Assembly: GCF_027409185.1 (NCBI RefSeq)
Contig: NC_084464.1
Span: 49,699,095-49,763,094 of the forward strand
Source: Cynocephalus volans
Lineage: Eukaryota > Chordata > Mammalia > Dermoptera > Cynocephalidae
Reading direction: 5' to 3'
Length of the DNA: 64,000 nucleotides
Shown: positions 41,201-56,200 of the stretch, in pieces
How the letters are laid out: every line of letters begins with the position of its first letter
Numbering within the stretch: the first letter of the stretch is position 1
Program-made: the position numbers and the translations under genes
The notes under the pieces: generated by a model
Seen by the model: only the letters and a program-made list of their open reading frames with translations
The model's database searches: none
Told to the model about the DNA's origin: nothing

Positions 41201-44200
41201 CTTTGAGTAAGACTTTTTCATATACCACAGTTATGTCCAGAAGAGGAAATGAAGATTTAGTTTTCAATATTTTGCACACCAATTTTCACAATACTACTAT
41301 GGGGTAATTGCCAGAAAAGTGATCATCTTATATTTTTTTATTTTTAAATAGATTTTGAAATTGTAAGTCAATACAGAAATCAGTACAGGCTCATTGAGGT
41401 AAAGAACTACATAGGGAGTGAAGAGCTAAAATGCCGTCTCATCATACGTCTCACTCCCATGACTCCACCTTCTTTCCTCTAGGTCATCTTCATTTACGGT
41501 TTGGCTTGATTATTTTCAGACCCTTTTCCTTATTTTATTCTTTATTAAAAACAATATATTTTCTTACAAAAATGCCCTAATACTTTTTTAGTAAAGATTT
41601 AAACAGTACGTATAAGTCTTACTTAATCACACATCCTCACACTCTTCCGACTCTTGTTCCTGAATGCTAAGCACAGAGAGACAACCAGTTTTCTATTTTG
41701 TTTTCTGCTCCAAACATCTTCTGTAGCATGTATATATGAGTTTACTAAGCACATGTGAAATGACATAGTTTTGTTTTGTGTTCCTAATTTTTAAATTAAA
41801 TAGAGTCATACCATAATATTCTTTACATCCCCCAAACCCGTAGTATATTTTGGAAAATTGTGCCTGTTAGATTGAGCTGTGTAGTTTTCCAAAATGTTAA
41901 TGTAGCAGGTTTTATCTGATCATTTTCCTGTTTTTGGACAGTCAAATCTTTCTTTCTTTCTGCAACAGTCTTGAACATACTATTCATTTCGCCTATTTAA
42001 AGTGTACAATTGAGTGATTTTTTGTATATTCACAGAGTTGTGCAGCCATCACTACCATTTATTTAAGAACATTTTTATTACCTGAAAAAGAATCTCCATT
42101 CCTTTCAGTTATCACCTTCCCCATCTCCTCCTGTCTCCCCGCCCAACCCCCACAAGCCCTAATCTACTTTCTGTCTCTGTAGATTTGCCTATTCTGGACA
42201 TTTCGTATAACTGGAATCATATAATATGTGACCTTCTTTCACTTTAGCATAATGTTTCAAGGTTTATACCTGCTGAAGCATGTATCAGTACTTCATTACG
42301 GGTCAAAGGCATTTACAATTTAAACTAGTAGATAGAGGTTTTTAGTGACCTGCTATAATGACCTTCAGCCTTTTTATATGAAAAAGGTTAATCATTGACT
42401 TTAGTAAGAATACAAATGACATGGTGGCAAATCCATGGATGGCACTGAAGAGGGAGGGAAAGAAATATATTGGATGGCAGTGTCAAGATTGAAGTAAGTC
42501 TTCATTAGTAACAATGGGGTTCCCTTACTGATATCCCCAACCCCTTGGGTGGATGTGCTTGTAGACATATTGTTTGGCTCCCATAATTTTTTTAATGGTT
42601 TAGTCAATGCATGTTCTTTTTGTTTTTGCTGGGCAGGCCTCACAATTTCATGTTATCTTCATTTCTGACCAATTCTCAGGCAGGCATTTGATTTTGTTGC
42701 CCTTACTGTGGAAGAGTGGTCAGTTAAGAATAAGATAACATTTATTAAGAATAGACAAAAAATCCTGCTACCAAGAAAGAAATTTATCAAGTAACGTTTG
42801 GATAAAGACTTAGTAGTTTTAGTTGAATCAATTGATAGAAAGATACTATTGGTCAAAAAGTGAACTTGATCCTAGGCTGCCTTCTGAGAGATATAGTTTC
42901 CAGAAAAAGGAAGGTGATGCTTTGGTTCTTCTCAGCGTTGTCCTGATCACATTGAAAGCTTTGCTTTCATTTCCGAGGTATACATGTTTAGAGTGATATT
43001 GACAAGAAGCGGTGTGTGTGTGCAGAGTAGAAAGTCCCAGATGTTGAAGTTATCGAGACCATATCTCGTTAAATGACTTAAGGCACATAGAGTGTTTATC
43101 TTTGATTGAAAGACTTAGTGCATGATATGGTAAAAGCCTTATATTTAAAAAAATATATTTAAAAATATTTAAAGGTATGTTGTGTGTTCTCTGTGGTTCC
43201 ATTAGATGAAACTACACCAAGTGAGTGGAGATTACGGAAGACAGATATCTTCTCAAAACGAGGAAGAACTTTTTCATAGAGTTACTTATGCAGGGACTAT
43301 TTGCTGACCACTTGCAAGAAAATGTTGAGTTCAGATTGAGTTCACTTGGCTAGTAGGGATATCTTCTTGGAATAATGTTCTGTTAATAACTTGACCCATT
43401 CTTGAAGACACAGACTGACATAATGTTACAAATATCTAACCTGGAAAAGTCACTCCTGATGGAAGCCTGTCCAATTCAAGCCTATAAACATGATGTTAAT
43501 TACAACTGGAAGGAATCTTCAGTTTTAGTACATCATTTAAGGTGTTTATGATAACCTTAAGTCTTAAATATTATAAGAAAAATATATACTAATCACACTT
43601 AATTATCTACTATTTTAGTGTATGTATGATTAGAGAAGACAGCTTGAATTTCTTAAATAAACTTTAGCACACTGACATATTCGAATTTTTATAGAATTCT
43701 TATACTTTTTTTCTTAGAATTGGCGTGATTTGGATGCAAGAATCACTGATACAGCCAATGAATCAAAAGATAATGTCAGATATTTGTACACTCTGGAAAA
43801 AGTATGTCAACCTCTCTATAACTATGACCTAGTAAGTATGCTTTTTAAAGTGCAGTTTTAAAAATTAACTTATATAATTAATGCATTTTGAAATAACTGC
43901 AATATGTTTTCATTGCTAAAAACATATACTGCAAAAAAGTTATTTAAAAGATGTTTTCCTATTATATATTTATAATGAATTATATACTATATTTAATAAT
44001 TTAACCCCCATTTAAACTTATAGCATTATCGTATGACCTCATTTGTGAATTGAGCAACACAAATATAATAGTTATCCATTGCTACATAACAAATTATCCC
44101 AGCACTGAGTGGCTTAAAACAACGAGCGTTCATTACTTTGCAATATCTGTGGGTCAGGAATCCAGGCGAGGTGTATCTGAATGCCTCTGCTTCATGGTCT

Positions 44201-47200
44201 CTCATGAGGTTGCAGACAGGCTATTAACTGGGGCTGTGGTTCATCTGTAGGGGAGGCTGACTGGGGAGGGTCTGTTTCTAAGCTCACTCACATGATAGTT
44301 GGCAGGCTTCAGTCCCTTGCCCTGTGGGACTCTCCATGGGACAAGTGATCCAACAATGAGCAGGAAAGAGTGCCCAAGTGGAAGCCACCATCTTTTTGTA
44401 ACCTAATCTCATCATTTCTGTTGTATTCTATTGGTTAGAAGCAAATCAGAGAGGGAGGGGATTATATAAGGGTGTGAATACCATGAAGGTGAGCATCACT
44501 GGGCCATCGTGGAGGCTGCCTACCATGGTAGATATTTCTCAGTTTACAAACTGGGAAACAAAACTCAAGGCACAGTGACTTAGCCAGCATCACTCAGCTA
44601 ATCAGTGATGCAGAACAGAAGCCATATTCTAGTTTCTAGCCTAATGTTCTCATCTTTCTATAGAATTTCTTTAAAGAACATATTCACACTACCATTTGCT
44701 TTTACTTTTTAAAAGTTTCTATTAATTTTGAATTTATAAATTATCTAGTGTTTTATAACATTTCATACGAAATATAAAAATTATAGAAAACCCTCTATTC
44801 TTTCGATAGGAAGGAGAAGTCAAGGAAGCTAGTATTTGTTGCGAACTTAGGGCAGTATTTCTCAGTCTTGGCTGGCTGTTGCCTCTTCTTTGAATTGTTT
44901 GTAGGCAGAAAGCCTGCACAGGCAGTTACATTTTTAAAGATGTTCACAGGCTTGAGAACCCCTGACCTTTTGTTCTAGGCATTCTACTGCATGCCTTAAA
45001 CACATTTTCATTTTGTGTGCACCACAACCCTCATTTTAAAAATTAGGAAACTGAGTTTGAGCATTTCTGCAACTATCAGTGATGGGACCAAATTTGAATC
45101 TAGCACTCTGTAGCATTATGAGTTGTATTTTTTCCCCACTTCACTATGCTGCTTCAAGGTGTTCTCTATGTTAAAATACTTTCAAAATAATTCATGGTTA
45201 GTTTCTCATATCTGTGTTCAGTATTTTCCATTCTAGTTTTTGAGGAGAGAGTTTAATCTTCTATATAGGTGAGGGAAAGGGTAAGAGTCTAAGACTTATA
45301 TCACTTACCTTTGAAGAAGAGGGAGGTGTAGGGGCAGTTCAAATCCATTCCAAGAAGGCATCAATAGCCAAGAAGTTTAATATGGGAGGGGAGGGAAAAA
45401 TGTGGGTTGAGAGCCCTGAGAAGGCATAGCTCTTACTGCTGTGTGGGAATCCATCATCCATCAGGCAGCACCATTAAAGAGAATAGGAGAACTTTTCAGA
45501 AGCAAATTCTTTTACCTGATTCCATAAAGAGATGGTAGATTTTATTTAAAACTTAATAGCATTGTTATTGTTGTTTGTAAAGAACTGGCTTTCTTAAGCT
45601 TTATTCTCTGCTCATTTTTACCCCTACTACCAGCAACTAGACTTGGGATGGGAATCTTGGTAAAATGTGTTTCATGTAAGAACATTTATATCACTTCCTA
45701 GGTATTTTTGTGTACGTTACTATGACAAGAAAACCAAATTGTACGATGTTGGAGAAATAGGGCTGTTGCTTGGCTCACTCAGTAGCTCAATGACTCGATT
45801 CCCCAACCTTACAACGTGAGCAATTAAAATTTATGGCTAAGAAAAATTGGAATTATTACATATCACAGGCATTTGGGATTACTCACAAGAATTGAAAATG
45901 CAAATATGAAACACACCTATACCTAAAGACTACTCTGGGACTACCTGCAAGTATGAGGGTACTTCAAAAGTTTGTGGAAAAATAGAATTAAAAGTTAATG
46001 TGAATCTTTCTGTAACTTTTTGAAGTGCCCTTATAGCTCTTGATGTGAAAAATGAAACGAATATAACAAAATGTTAACATTTGTCAAATCTAGTGATGGT
46101 TATAGGTGGTCATTATGCTATTCTCTGTACTTTTCTACATATTTAAAGCTTTTCATTATAAAAAGTAAACGGAAGAAAGATAGAATGCTTTTATTGTTAT
46201 CAAGACCTCTAAATTTTAAGGTATACTAATTTCAACTTCTTGATTCAAAAGACTTATTTAAATCCATATACATTTAAAATTGTTTAGTTCTGGTATTTTT
46301 TTCCATCCCTGTAATTTATAAAGAACTTTGTTCAATTGCTCTAGCCATGGATGTGCCTTATTATTATTATTTTGTTGTTGTTGAGCTTTTTACTTTCTCT
46401 GATATAGGAAGGTTTCAAGCTTTCCTTTTTGAAATGACAGAAGTCCTAATAGTATTGAGTCATATAATTGCTTCCCACTCATACACCCACTATTTCTTTA
46501 GTTTCAAAAATTCTTTTTTTCCCTCATTTTCTTTATTCTGATGAAAAGCAACCAGCAATTGATGTATAGTTTGTAACTTTCATTTGGGTGGAAAAAGTGC
46601 AGAGAACTCATGCTTTCATTTCTGGTTCATAAATTTTATATGTTTTATTTTTGTCATCCTGGTATTGTGCTTTAGGCATATCTATTATTATATATTGTAC
46701 ATACAAAAGTCTGAACACTGTATGTAGATAGGCAAGAACTGTATACTCAAGAAACTACTATGATATACAATGATGTTTAAAATTCAAATGAAGGACATTT
46801 TCCTGAAGGACCCATTTGATGCCATCCCTGAGTTTTCTTCATTAGAGTTAGGAGTACTTACTTTGCCATTGACCTTAACTGTTCTTCCATAGTGCTTTGC
46901 AGAGTGGTTACAAGCAGAGTCTCAAAATCTCATCTACATAACTTCTAGCGGTAGGACTTTAGGCAAAGTACTTAACTTCCTTACCTCTCTATTTTCTCAT
47001 TTGCAAAGTTGGAATCATAATGATACTTTATTTTAGAGCTTCTAAGACACGCATTTTTTCACACTTTAACATATCTGAACTCAGGACACATTTTATAGTT
47101 GGGTTTTATGAATCGTCATTGATGTGACTTGATACCATCTTAAATTGTTAGTTCTGTCATTGAGAGTAGTTTTTTGGTTTTATTTTGTCTTTATTTTTAG

Positions 47201-50200
47201 TACCATTACTGTGAATTCAGACTGCAGCTGAGTGCCAACTTGTGGTACAAATTTTCAAGGGAGCTCATTTTTCCTCCTTCCCCTAGTAACGGGAAGATTG
47301 GCACATGTAAGTTTAGTTTCTGTTTTCTTCTCCATGGCCAGTTTATTTCATGTTTACCTTAACAGAGAGGGTGCAGCCCCTTGGTGGCTTAGTTTTATGT
47401 GGGAGTTAAACTCCCCATCTTGGGTTTTTTGGGTTTTTTTTCCCTCTCAGTAGTACATAAAGTAATGGTGCACTCTTACAATTAGTGATGTTTTAGATCT
47501 GATGAAATTAAACCTGCCTCAAATGGTCATTGTTGACATAAATTAATATGTAAAACTCTTAGCCTATTGCCTGGCATGTAGTAAGAATTCAGCATATGTT
47601 AGCGCTTGTCTTATATCTTTGCTGTACTCATTCTGCTCGGCTCTACGTTGTTCTACTTGGTTTGCTTGTTGTGTGAGTCTCTTCCACTCTGTTAAGAGGA
47701 GAGCTCCTCCCAAATAGTTTTTTTATCTTTGTATTTCTCCCAATATCTTTGGAACCTAGTGGCACTTAGTAGGTTTGCTGAAAGGTGCATTGAATTGAGT
47801 ATGTGAAAATGAGTTCTAGCCTGATCTCTGTTTTTAACTAGCTTTCTGACCATAAGTAAGTCACCTTCAAGGTGTCAAGTTTTTCATCTTTTTTTAAAAA
47901 GAGAAGATTGAACTGTTAATCTTTAAAGTTTCTTTCCCTCTGACATTTTATTTTAAAATAAACCTTTAAGTTCAAATTTGCAGAAAAGTTGCAAATATGG
48001 TACAGAATTCTCTTCACTCAGTTCTCCTGTTAATGTCTTACATTACCTTGGCATGTTGGTCAAAACTAATGTCCTTTTTTCTATTCCAGGATTCAGTCCA
48101 GGATACCACATTACATTTAGTAAATTTGACTTGAAGATAAAAATGTTATACTATTTTGTATATGTTTAGAGTTCTGAATATTATAGAAAATTGGTTATTA
48201 AAACTATAAACATATGATGGAATTCACTTAATTATTTCAATTTTAGGTTTCCATGGCACACGGAATACAAAATTTGATTAATGCCATCAGAATGATTCAC
48301 AGTGTGTCAAGGTATTATAATTCCTCAGAGAGAATGACCTCATTGTTTATCAAGGTAAGTTTCTAAGGGAAGAAACTGTCCAGGCAATTCTGTGAAAAGG
48401 TAACAATTCTTTCTCTCTGGGCCTGGGAAGGGAATTATTTTAATACTTCCAGCAGACAAGAAAAGAAAGGTATTCACTGGAGTCAGTTGTACTCGATTGA
48501 GGGCGTAATTGATACCTTTCTTCTTGTCAGAGGTAAGCCCTGAGACATTTTGTTTAAAGGTACCTGGTGGTTTTTTAATTTATTCACTCCAAATCATTTC
48601 GATTCTACTCAAGAGATAAGGATTGTGTTCACTATTAATGCTTCTTCGGCTACTCCCACAGGCACTAGAGTTTGTGTAAAATCTTCCTATATAGCACTGT
48701 ATGGCTAATTATTTAAAATAATTTGAAAAATTACCCAAGAAACACATGAATAGGATTCTTTGTAAATGGTTCAAGCAGAACTAAATATATAAAGTCACAG
48801 TCACATTTCAACTAAAAAAAAAGAAAAAGCAAACTGTAGATTCAATCACTCTCTATGTCCTAAACAAGACAAGAATCTTAAGATTCTTTCCCTTTATTTA
48901 CCTCCTTACTTCCTGCTATGTATGTTTCATATTGAGATCGTTTTTAGCACTGACCAAGATTCTTTGCTTGGCCAAACTTTAGTCAGGTTTCTGAATTTTC
49001 TGCTAGGCCCATCTGTGTACTTCCTTGTAAAATCCAGTTTTAGCAAAGAACCCTGCTAAGTCAGTTTAGCAAACCACCCCACCACCCCCATTCGACTGGG
49101 TTCTTTCTGATCACACTGGCCTGTTAGGTTGGTTTAGCCAGAATCCCTCTAACCCCTAATGTTTCCTCTTAACAATTTTCTGTCTACTGACCCCTGGTCC
49201 CCCTCCCCACTCCTTGGTTATAAATTCCCACTTGCCATGCTGTATTCAGAGTTGAGTCCGCTTTCTCTTCCACATTGCAAGACCCTTTTGCAGTGGTTCC
49301 TGTACCTACCACAATGGTCCTGAATAAAGTCTTCCTCACCGTTCTTTAACAAGTGTCATTGAGTAATTTTTTCTTTTAAAGATGACCGGTAAGGGGATCT
49401 TAACCCTTGACTTGGTGTTGTCAGCACCACGCTCTCCCAAGTGAGCTGACCGGCCATCCCTATATAGGGATCTGAACCCGTGGCCTTGGTGTTACCAGCA
49501 CCACACTCTCCCATGTGAGCCACAGGCCAGCCCTGTCATTGAGTAATTTTTTCTCTAATAATTCTATGTTATTGTTAACATTTTTTTCAACATTATGACT
49601 CAAGAAGTATCAGACTAAAATCTAAGTATTGCTGGTTTCTTTGTTCACCACTGTTTTGTGATTGCTACATTTCCTCCATCTTGGATTTATTGTTTCTTTT
49701 GCTGAAAAACAGTTCTCAAGTAATTCTTTCATAGAAGGTCTGTGGGTGGTGAACTTCCTGAATACCCACATGTCTGATAATAGCTTTATTTTGTCTGACC
49801 ACTCAAATGCTAGTTTGACTGAGATTTTAAGCCCAACATCATTTTCTCCTGGAACTTTGAAGATATTGCTCAATCATTGGCTAGTATCCAATATTGTTGA
49901 TGAGAAGTTTGATTCTGATTCTTTTTTCCTTTGTAAGTAACTGATTTTATTCTTCCAGGAAGTTTGTAGAATTTTTTCTTTATCCTTGAACTTCTAAAAG
50001 TTCAAACTGATGTGGTCTTTTAAAATTTATGTTGTTCTATATTTGCTTTTTCTTTTCATCTCTGGGAAATAGTTCTCTTTTGCCTTTTACTATTCCTGAA
50101 CTACCTGTTCAATTTATTCTCTCTTCTTGAATCTAACCTCCATTTCTCTTAATTTTTTTTCTCCCACACATATTTGCCCTTTATTTAATAGTGTATATCA

Positions 50201-53200
50201 GTTGCTGGTTAGAGGCTTTTTTTTTTGACAACAAAATATTCATTTTCCAAGTTCTCTAGTTGTCTTCTTTTCATGGGTATAAAATCCTGTCATATCTTTC
50301 TCAAGAATTAATTTAATTAATAAAAGATATTTTAAAAGATTTTACATATATCTTTTCTGTATTTCTTCTCTTTTTTGATTTTAATGCCTCGTTCCTGTCT
50401 TTGTTTTCCTCAATTGCTTGGCGATTCTTGGTTGTCTGCCCACTTTGTATTTGAGACTCCCAATTTGCCTCCCTGTTCTGTTTACTAGTTCATCTCTTGT
50501 GGTGGGGTTTGGGGTGCAGCTGGGGCATGGCCACACCTCCCCAAGACTGTGGTCCAAACTCACGAGTTTGTCCTTCCAGCAAATATCACTATTGCCTGCT
50601 GTACAAGTTGCTCCAAATCGGTGTGCAGGGTCACAACTGAAGGTCACCTTATTACCGAGACCCAAAGGTCTGTTTGCTCGCTGCTCAATAGCCAGTCATT
50701 GAGAGACAAGTGTCGATTTAAGGAAAGGTAGCCTTTAATCAGGAAGCCAGCAGCCTGGGGAAATGGTGGACTTATGTCTCAAAGACCATGGACCATCTCT
50801 GCTTCTCCCAGCTTTGCCAAAGGGTTTTATAGGGGTCTGGGGTGGGCAAGTTGATTCATGGTGACCAAGAGGGGATGTGCAGACATGCTTGAATGTTTCA
50901 GATAATCGTCAAGGAACTTCCTGGGTGGAAGTTGACCAGCATCACACTTCCTCCTCCATGGGCTCAGTTTCTGTTATTTTCAAACAAGATCAGGTTAGTA
51001 AGTAGTAAAGAATGGCCATCTGGGTTAATAATTTTTCTCTAATTATTTGTGTACAATGTGAGAGCAAGAGTCATTGTGTTCTGGCAATTAGCTGCAGGCT
51101 ATGTGGTTAGCGTTACAGGAGAGAACAAGTTTTTTTTTTGTTGTTGTTGTTTTAATTTTTAAAATTTATTATTAGCATATTCATTCTTAGAAATCGTGAT
51201 ATTTCTATATGCCCTTTGCCTGACCTATCACTTCCCAAACCCCTCTCTCTCCCACCCCCCCATCTCTAGCAGCCTTAGGATTGTTTTCCTCTTCTGAAAG
51301 TTCAATGTATTGTTGTGCTTTTTCTTTCTTTCCTTCATTCCTTCCTTTTTCCCTCCTTCTGCCCCCCCCTCCTTCCTAGCAGCCAGTTATGAGTGAGAAC
51401 ATGTGGTATTTCTGTTTCTTTGTCTGGTTTATTTCACTTGACATAATTGAGAACAAGTTTTCAAATTAAAAGTTTTAACAAAATGGAGTCACTTCTGTTC
51501 AGACCTCACATTGTCTTCAATCCTGAAAATTTTCCAGAACCATCTCAATGTCACAGTAACCTTTTTCAGAACTGGGTTCTGGTTTTCTCTAGTTATTTTT
51601 ATACCACCCCCCCATCCTGTGTGCATTCTACATTTTAGGAATTCTCCCGAATTCTGTGTGTCAGTTGCCATGTTGATCTAATCTCTATTAGATCCATTAG
51701 ATATGAGAGATTTTTTCTTCACTATTTCAGGGAATGTGAGAGGTGGTTACATTTATAGTCTGCCTGTTGAAGGATGGTAAGAGAATCACACTTGAACTAG
51801 ATCAAGACCTAAGTAAAGGAGGAATAGACAAGTAGAAAATATAGTTGCCTTTTAAATTTATGGTCCTTGTGACATTAACTTAAATGCAGTAGGTAAATGC
51901 AGTAGAAAACTTTAGGTTTTCTTTGTTTTCACTAGAATATGTATTTCTTTGGTTGTTTTTTTTTTGTATTCTGTGATTCATTCACTCTATTAAGTTTACT
52001 ATTTATCATATTTTTATGCTTGTGATTTAAAAAACTTATGTGAATTTTATTTTTATTTTTATTTGTTTATGTATTTTTTAGTGGCTAGCTGGTACTTTAT
52101 GTGAAGTTTATTCCTCTTTTTACCTGTAGTTATTTTGTACCTGATTTATTTTAGGTAACAAATCAAATGGTGACAGCATGTAAAGCATATATTACTGATG
52201 GAGGAATGAACCATGTATGGGATCAGGAGACACCAGTTGTACTAAAGAAAATTCAGGTTTGTATAAGTACTTTTATTTTCATAAAGTAAAGCTTTCACCA
52301 TCTGGCCCAATTTTGTTTACTTTGCTTATTCACATAATATGTTAACTTTGGAAAAAACCTTGTACAGAATAGTGTGAGAAAAAGAACATCATTCCTGTTG
52401 TCTCCTACCCTATTTAGTGCTTATTTTAGGGTATAATTTAATCCTCATCTTCTTCATGGCTGCCTGTATTAGACACGTTTTGTGTGCCACTTCATATGCT
52501 CTAGCCCCCACTTCTCTCTCCAGCCCCTGTTCATTTAATTTAATGTTTTCTCTTTTACCTTTTTTGCATTGGCTAGAACTGCTTTACCTCCTTAAATAGA
52601 TGTGGTAGTTGACATTCTGGTAGTTGGCATTCTGATTATGATCCTGTTTTGGAAGAGAATGTTTGTAACATTTCCCCCATTTAGTCTGATGCTTTCCATA
52701 GGTTTTAAATATATCTTTGATCAGATTAGTTTTAGTACTAAGAGATATTTTTTTAAGTTATGAATGGGTTTGAAAAATTTTTTCCTACACATATTTATTG
52801 AGATGCTTATAGGATTTTCCTCCTCAATCTGTTCATATGATGAATGACATTTTTAAGTTTTCTAAAGTTAAACTGTCCTAACATTCCTGGGATAAACTCC
52901 ACTTGGTCCCGGTTTAATTACATATATTTTTAAGCACTCTTAAATTCGGTTTTCTATAATTTAGTTTAGCATCATTTGAAACTGTATTTATGAGGGAGAT
53001 AGCCTCTAATTTTCTTTTCTCATAATGTTCTTATCCATGTTTTTGGCACTAGAGTTTCAAAATGGGTGGGGGGTGAGAGGGGAGTATTCCTTCTTTTTCT
53101 ATTTTCTGGGAAAAGTTTGTATAAAATTAAAATGATCTGTTTTTTGAAAGTCTGAAAGAAATGGCCACAGCAGGAAGGCTCCATCTGGAAGTGGCTGTCA

Positions 53201-56200
53201 GTCATGCCCATGCATTGGTTCCTGGTCTTTGTAGAGTCAATGCACCAGGGCGGTAGAGCCGGAAAGGACTCTCAGTGCCTTCTACCTGGGGAGGTGACCT
53301 CTTACCTAGAGGATAAGAAGATGAAGAGTTGCGGTGAGGAGTTTCTCATGCTGGAAAAACTGGAAGAACCAGAATCATTATGCAGTTTTGGGGCTTGGCC
53401 ATACAAAAGCTGCATACAAAGTAACATAGGGACAGATCAAAGCATCTCATAAAGCAATGGTTTTAAAACATCACAGAAAGCAGTTGGTGAACCAATAAAC
53501 TACTTCACTTGCATAATTAAAGTTAATGTAATGTCTGATCCAGTGAAAAGAGGAGCATTTAACGTGTAGATCCTATGTTTGATAACTCAGTTCCTTCCAA
53601 AACTGAAGCAAAGGGCAATTTCTTAGAAGCATTTTCCCCAGTGTTTAAAAGGAATTCCAATGGTCAAATTAAAAAAAAGTTCCTAAACTCGATGATATGA
53701 ATTCATCATTTTATTCACTCTGGCATAATTTTTATTCTTGGAGAGAATTTTCTTATTAAATACAGAAAAAAAAAAGTAGAATGTCATGATGAGAGAAGAG
53801 GGATTAAAAAGCAGAACAAAGCAACAAGGACTCAAAGAAAAAAAAAGTTGAATAAGAACATTAGTTAATAATTCATATAGCTGTGATGCAAGGATAAAAA
53901 AATTCAAAAAAGAAAAAGCTGAGAAAGAATCAAAGAAGAAAGCAAAAGCAGAGGCAAAATGGAAGAATCAATAAGCTAAGGAAAAATGAAGGCAAGCTGA
54001 ATTAGAATCTGCTAAGGAGAAAAGAGGAAATTAGACAAGCATTATTGGGAGAGAAGGAAAAAGATGTCTAGAAAAGAAAGAGCCATTAAAAGGGAAAGGC
54101 AAAACCCCCCAAATTCAAGGAAGACTTAGAATCTTTTCTGACAATGAGAGGAGCAGGTTAAAATAATGGAAGAAGTGGAAAAACTTTGTGATAGGCTTGA
54201 ACTAGCGAGTTCACCGTGCTTGCATGAAACATCTCATCTACAAAAGCAGTAAGAATGGCTGCTCTGGTAAAACAGATGGAAGAAATAAATGAGCAAATTA
54301 GAGAAGAAAAAGAGGAAGTTGAAGCTTGTATGTGATAAGCACCTAAGAATGTGGAGAAATCAACTGTTGAAGGTGGAAATGGCAGTAAAAATTGGTCAGA
54401 AAAGAAGATTGGTCTGCAGTTACTAATTAAAGCTTAAGGCTCTTCCCTGCAGGAACACATTCAAGGTAAAAAGTTATTGTCAGTTACATGAACGTACATT
54501 CTTCTTCTGGAGTTAAAAGAACAGTCGGAGATGTTATTGGCAAAGAAAAGAATCTCCAAAAACTTGACCCTCATCAAAAAAATGACAAACAAAATGTCTT
54601 TTGATAAATTTAAAAAAGAACATGTCGTGCTTCAAGTTGACAATACAATACCTTCAGAACAACTTGAAAGTCCATGCACAGAACAGTAGCTTTTAACAAG
54701 CTTTGTAAACGTATCCAGTAAATACATGCGAAAGGGGAAAAAATAGCAGAAGCCTGGCAGGACAAAAAAGGACTACAAAAAATGATATAAGGAGCTTGTT
54801 GAGATGGTAAAAGCAAAGAAATTCTCAAGAGCAAGTGCTGAATGCAAGTGGAGCCAAGAAATGATTTAATGACAATCTTTATTGTGTGTGCATTTAAAAA
54901 ATAAAACTGATGATTAGTGATGCTGAGCACCTTTTCATTCACCTGCTGGCCATTTGTGTGTCTTCTGTTGAGAAATGTCTATTCAGGTCCTTTGCTCATT
55001 TTTAAATCGGATTTTCTTGCTACTGTGTTGTTTGAGTTCCTTATATATTTTGGATGTTAACCCTTTATCAGATATATGGTTTGCATTCCATAGGTTATCT
55101 CTTCACTCTGTTGATTGTTCTATTTGCTGTGCAGAGCCTTTTAGTTTAATGCAGTCCCATTTGTCTATTTTTGCTTTTGTTGACTGTGCCTTTGGGGTCA
55201 AATCCAAAAAATCTTTGCCCAGACCAATGTCAAGAAGCTTTTTCCTTATCTTTTCTTCCAGTAGATTTACATTTTCAGTTCTTTAAGTCTTTAATCTATT
55301 TTGAGTTGATTTCTGTGTATGGTATAAGATAAAGGTCCAATTTTATTCTTCTGCATTGTGGACATCCGGTTTTCCCAACGCCATCTATTGAAAAGACTGA
55401 CCTAAGTTCACCTAACATGATTTTCTCTAAGTTCATCCATGCTGCTGCAAATGACAGTATTTCATTCTTTTATATGGCAGAGTAGTATTCTATTATGTAC
55501 ATACCACATTTTCCTTATCTGGTGGTCTGACAATGGGCATTTAGGTTGGTTCCAACTCTTGGCTATTGTAAATAGAAAGCTTGGTTTTCTGAATTCTAGT
55601 TCAACGTGGTTTATATTACATCTGAAACTTTTTCAGGAAGCTGTCATTATATATTTTTTAGGAATAATTTTCAGATGAGTTGGAGGTAACAAAGAGAAGA
55701 ATTGTTACTCAGGACCTTAACTGTCCAACATGAGGAGATTGCTTGGTAAAGAGGAAGTATATAGTGCAGTTCCTATTAATTGGTATATTCGATGAGGATA
55801 GGGATCTTATCTGAATTTCTGACATCTCAAGGAGTTCCTAACACATGGTAGGCACTGATAAATTTTTGTTGAATGAATGAAAAATAATTAGGGACCACTA
55901 AAAGAGCAATGATGTTGAATCACCTGGTGGAACCAGTTAAAAATGTAGATTTCTGAGTCACACTCATAGAAATTCTGATTTAGTGGCTGTGGTAGGCAGA
56001 TTAATGCCCCTCCCCAAAGATGTTTATGTCCTTATCCCTAGAACCTGTCCATATGTTATGTTACATATGGCAACGGGCAATTAAGGTTGCAGATGCAATT
56101 AACGTTGCTAGTCAGCTGACCTTCATATGGGTATTACCTAAGTGGGCCCAATGTAATCACGAGGTAGAGGGAGGTAAAAGAGTCAGAAGCAGAGAGATGG

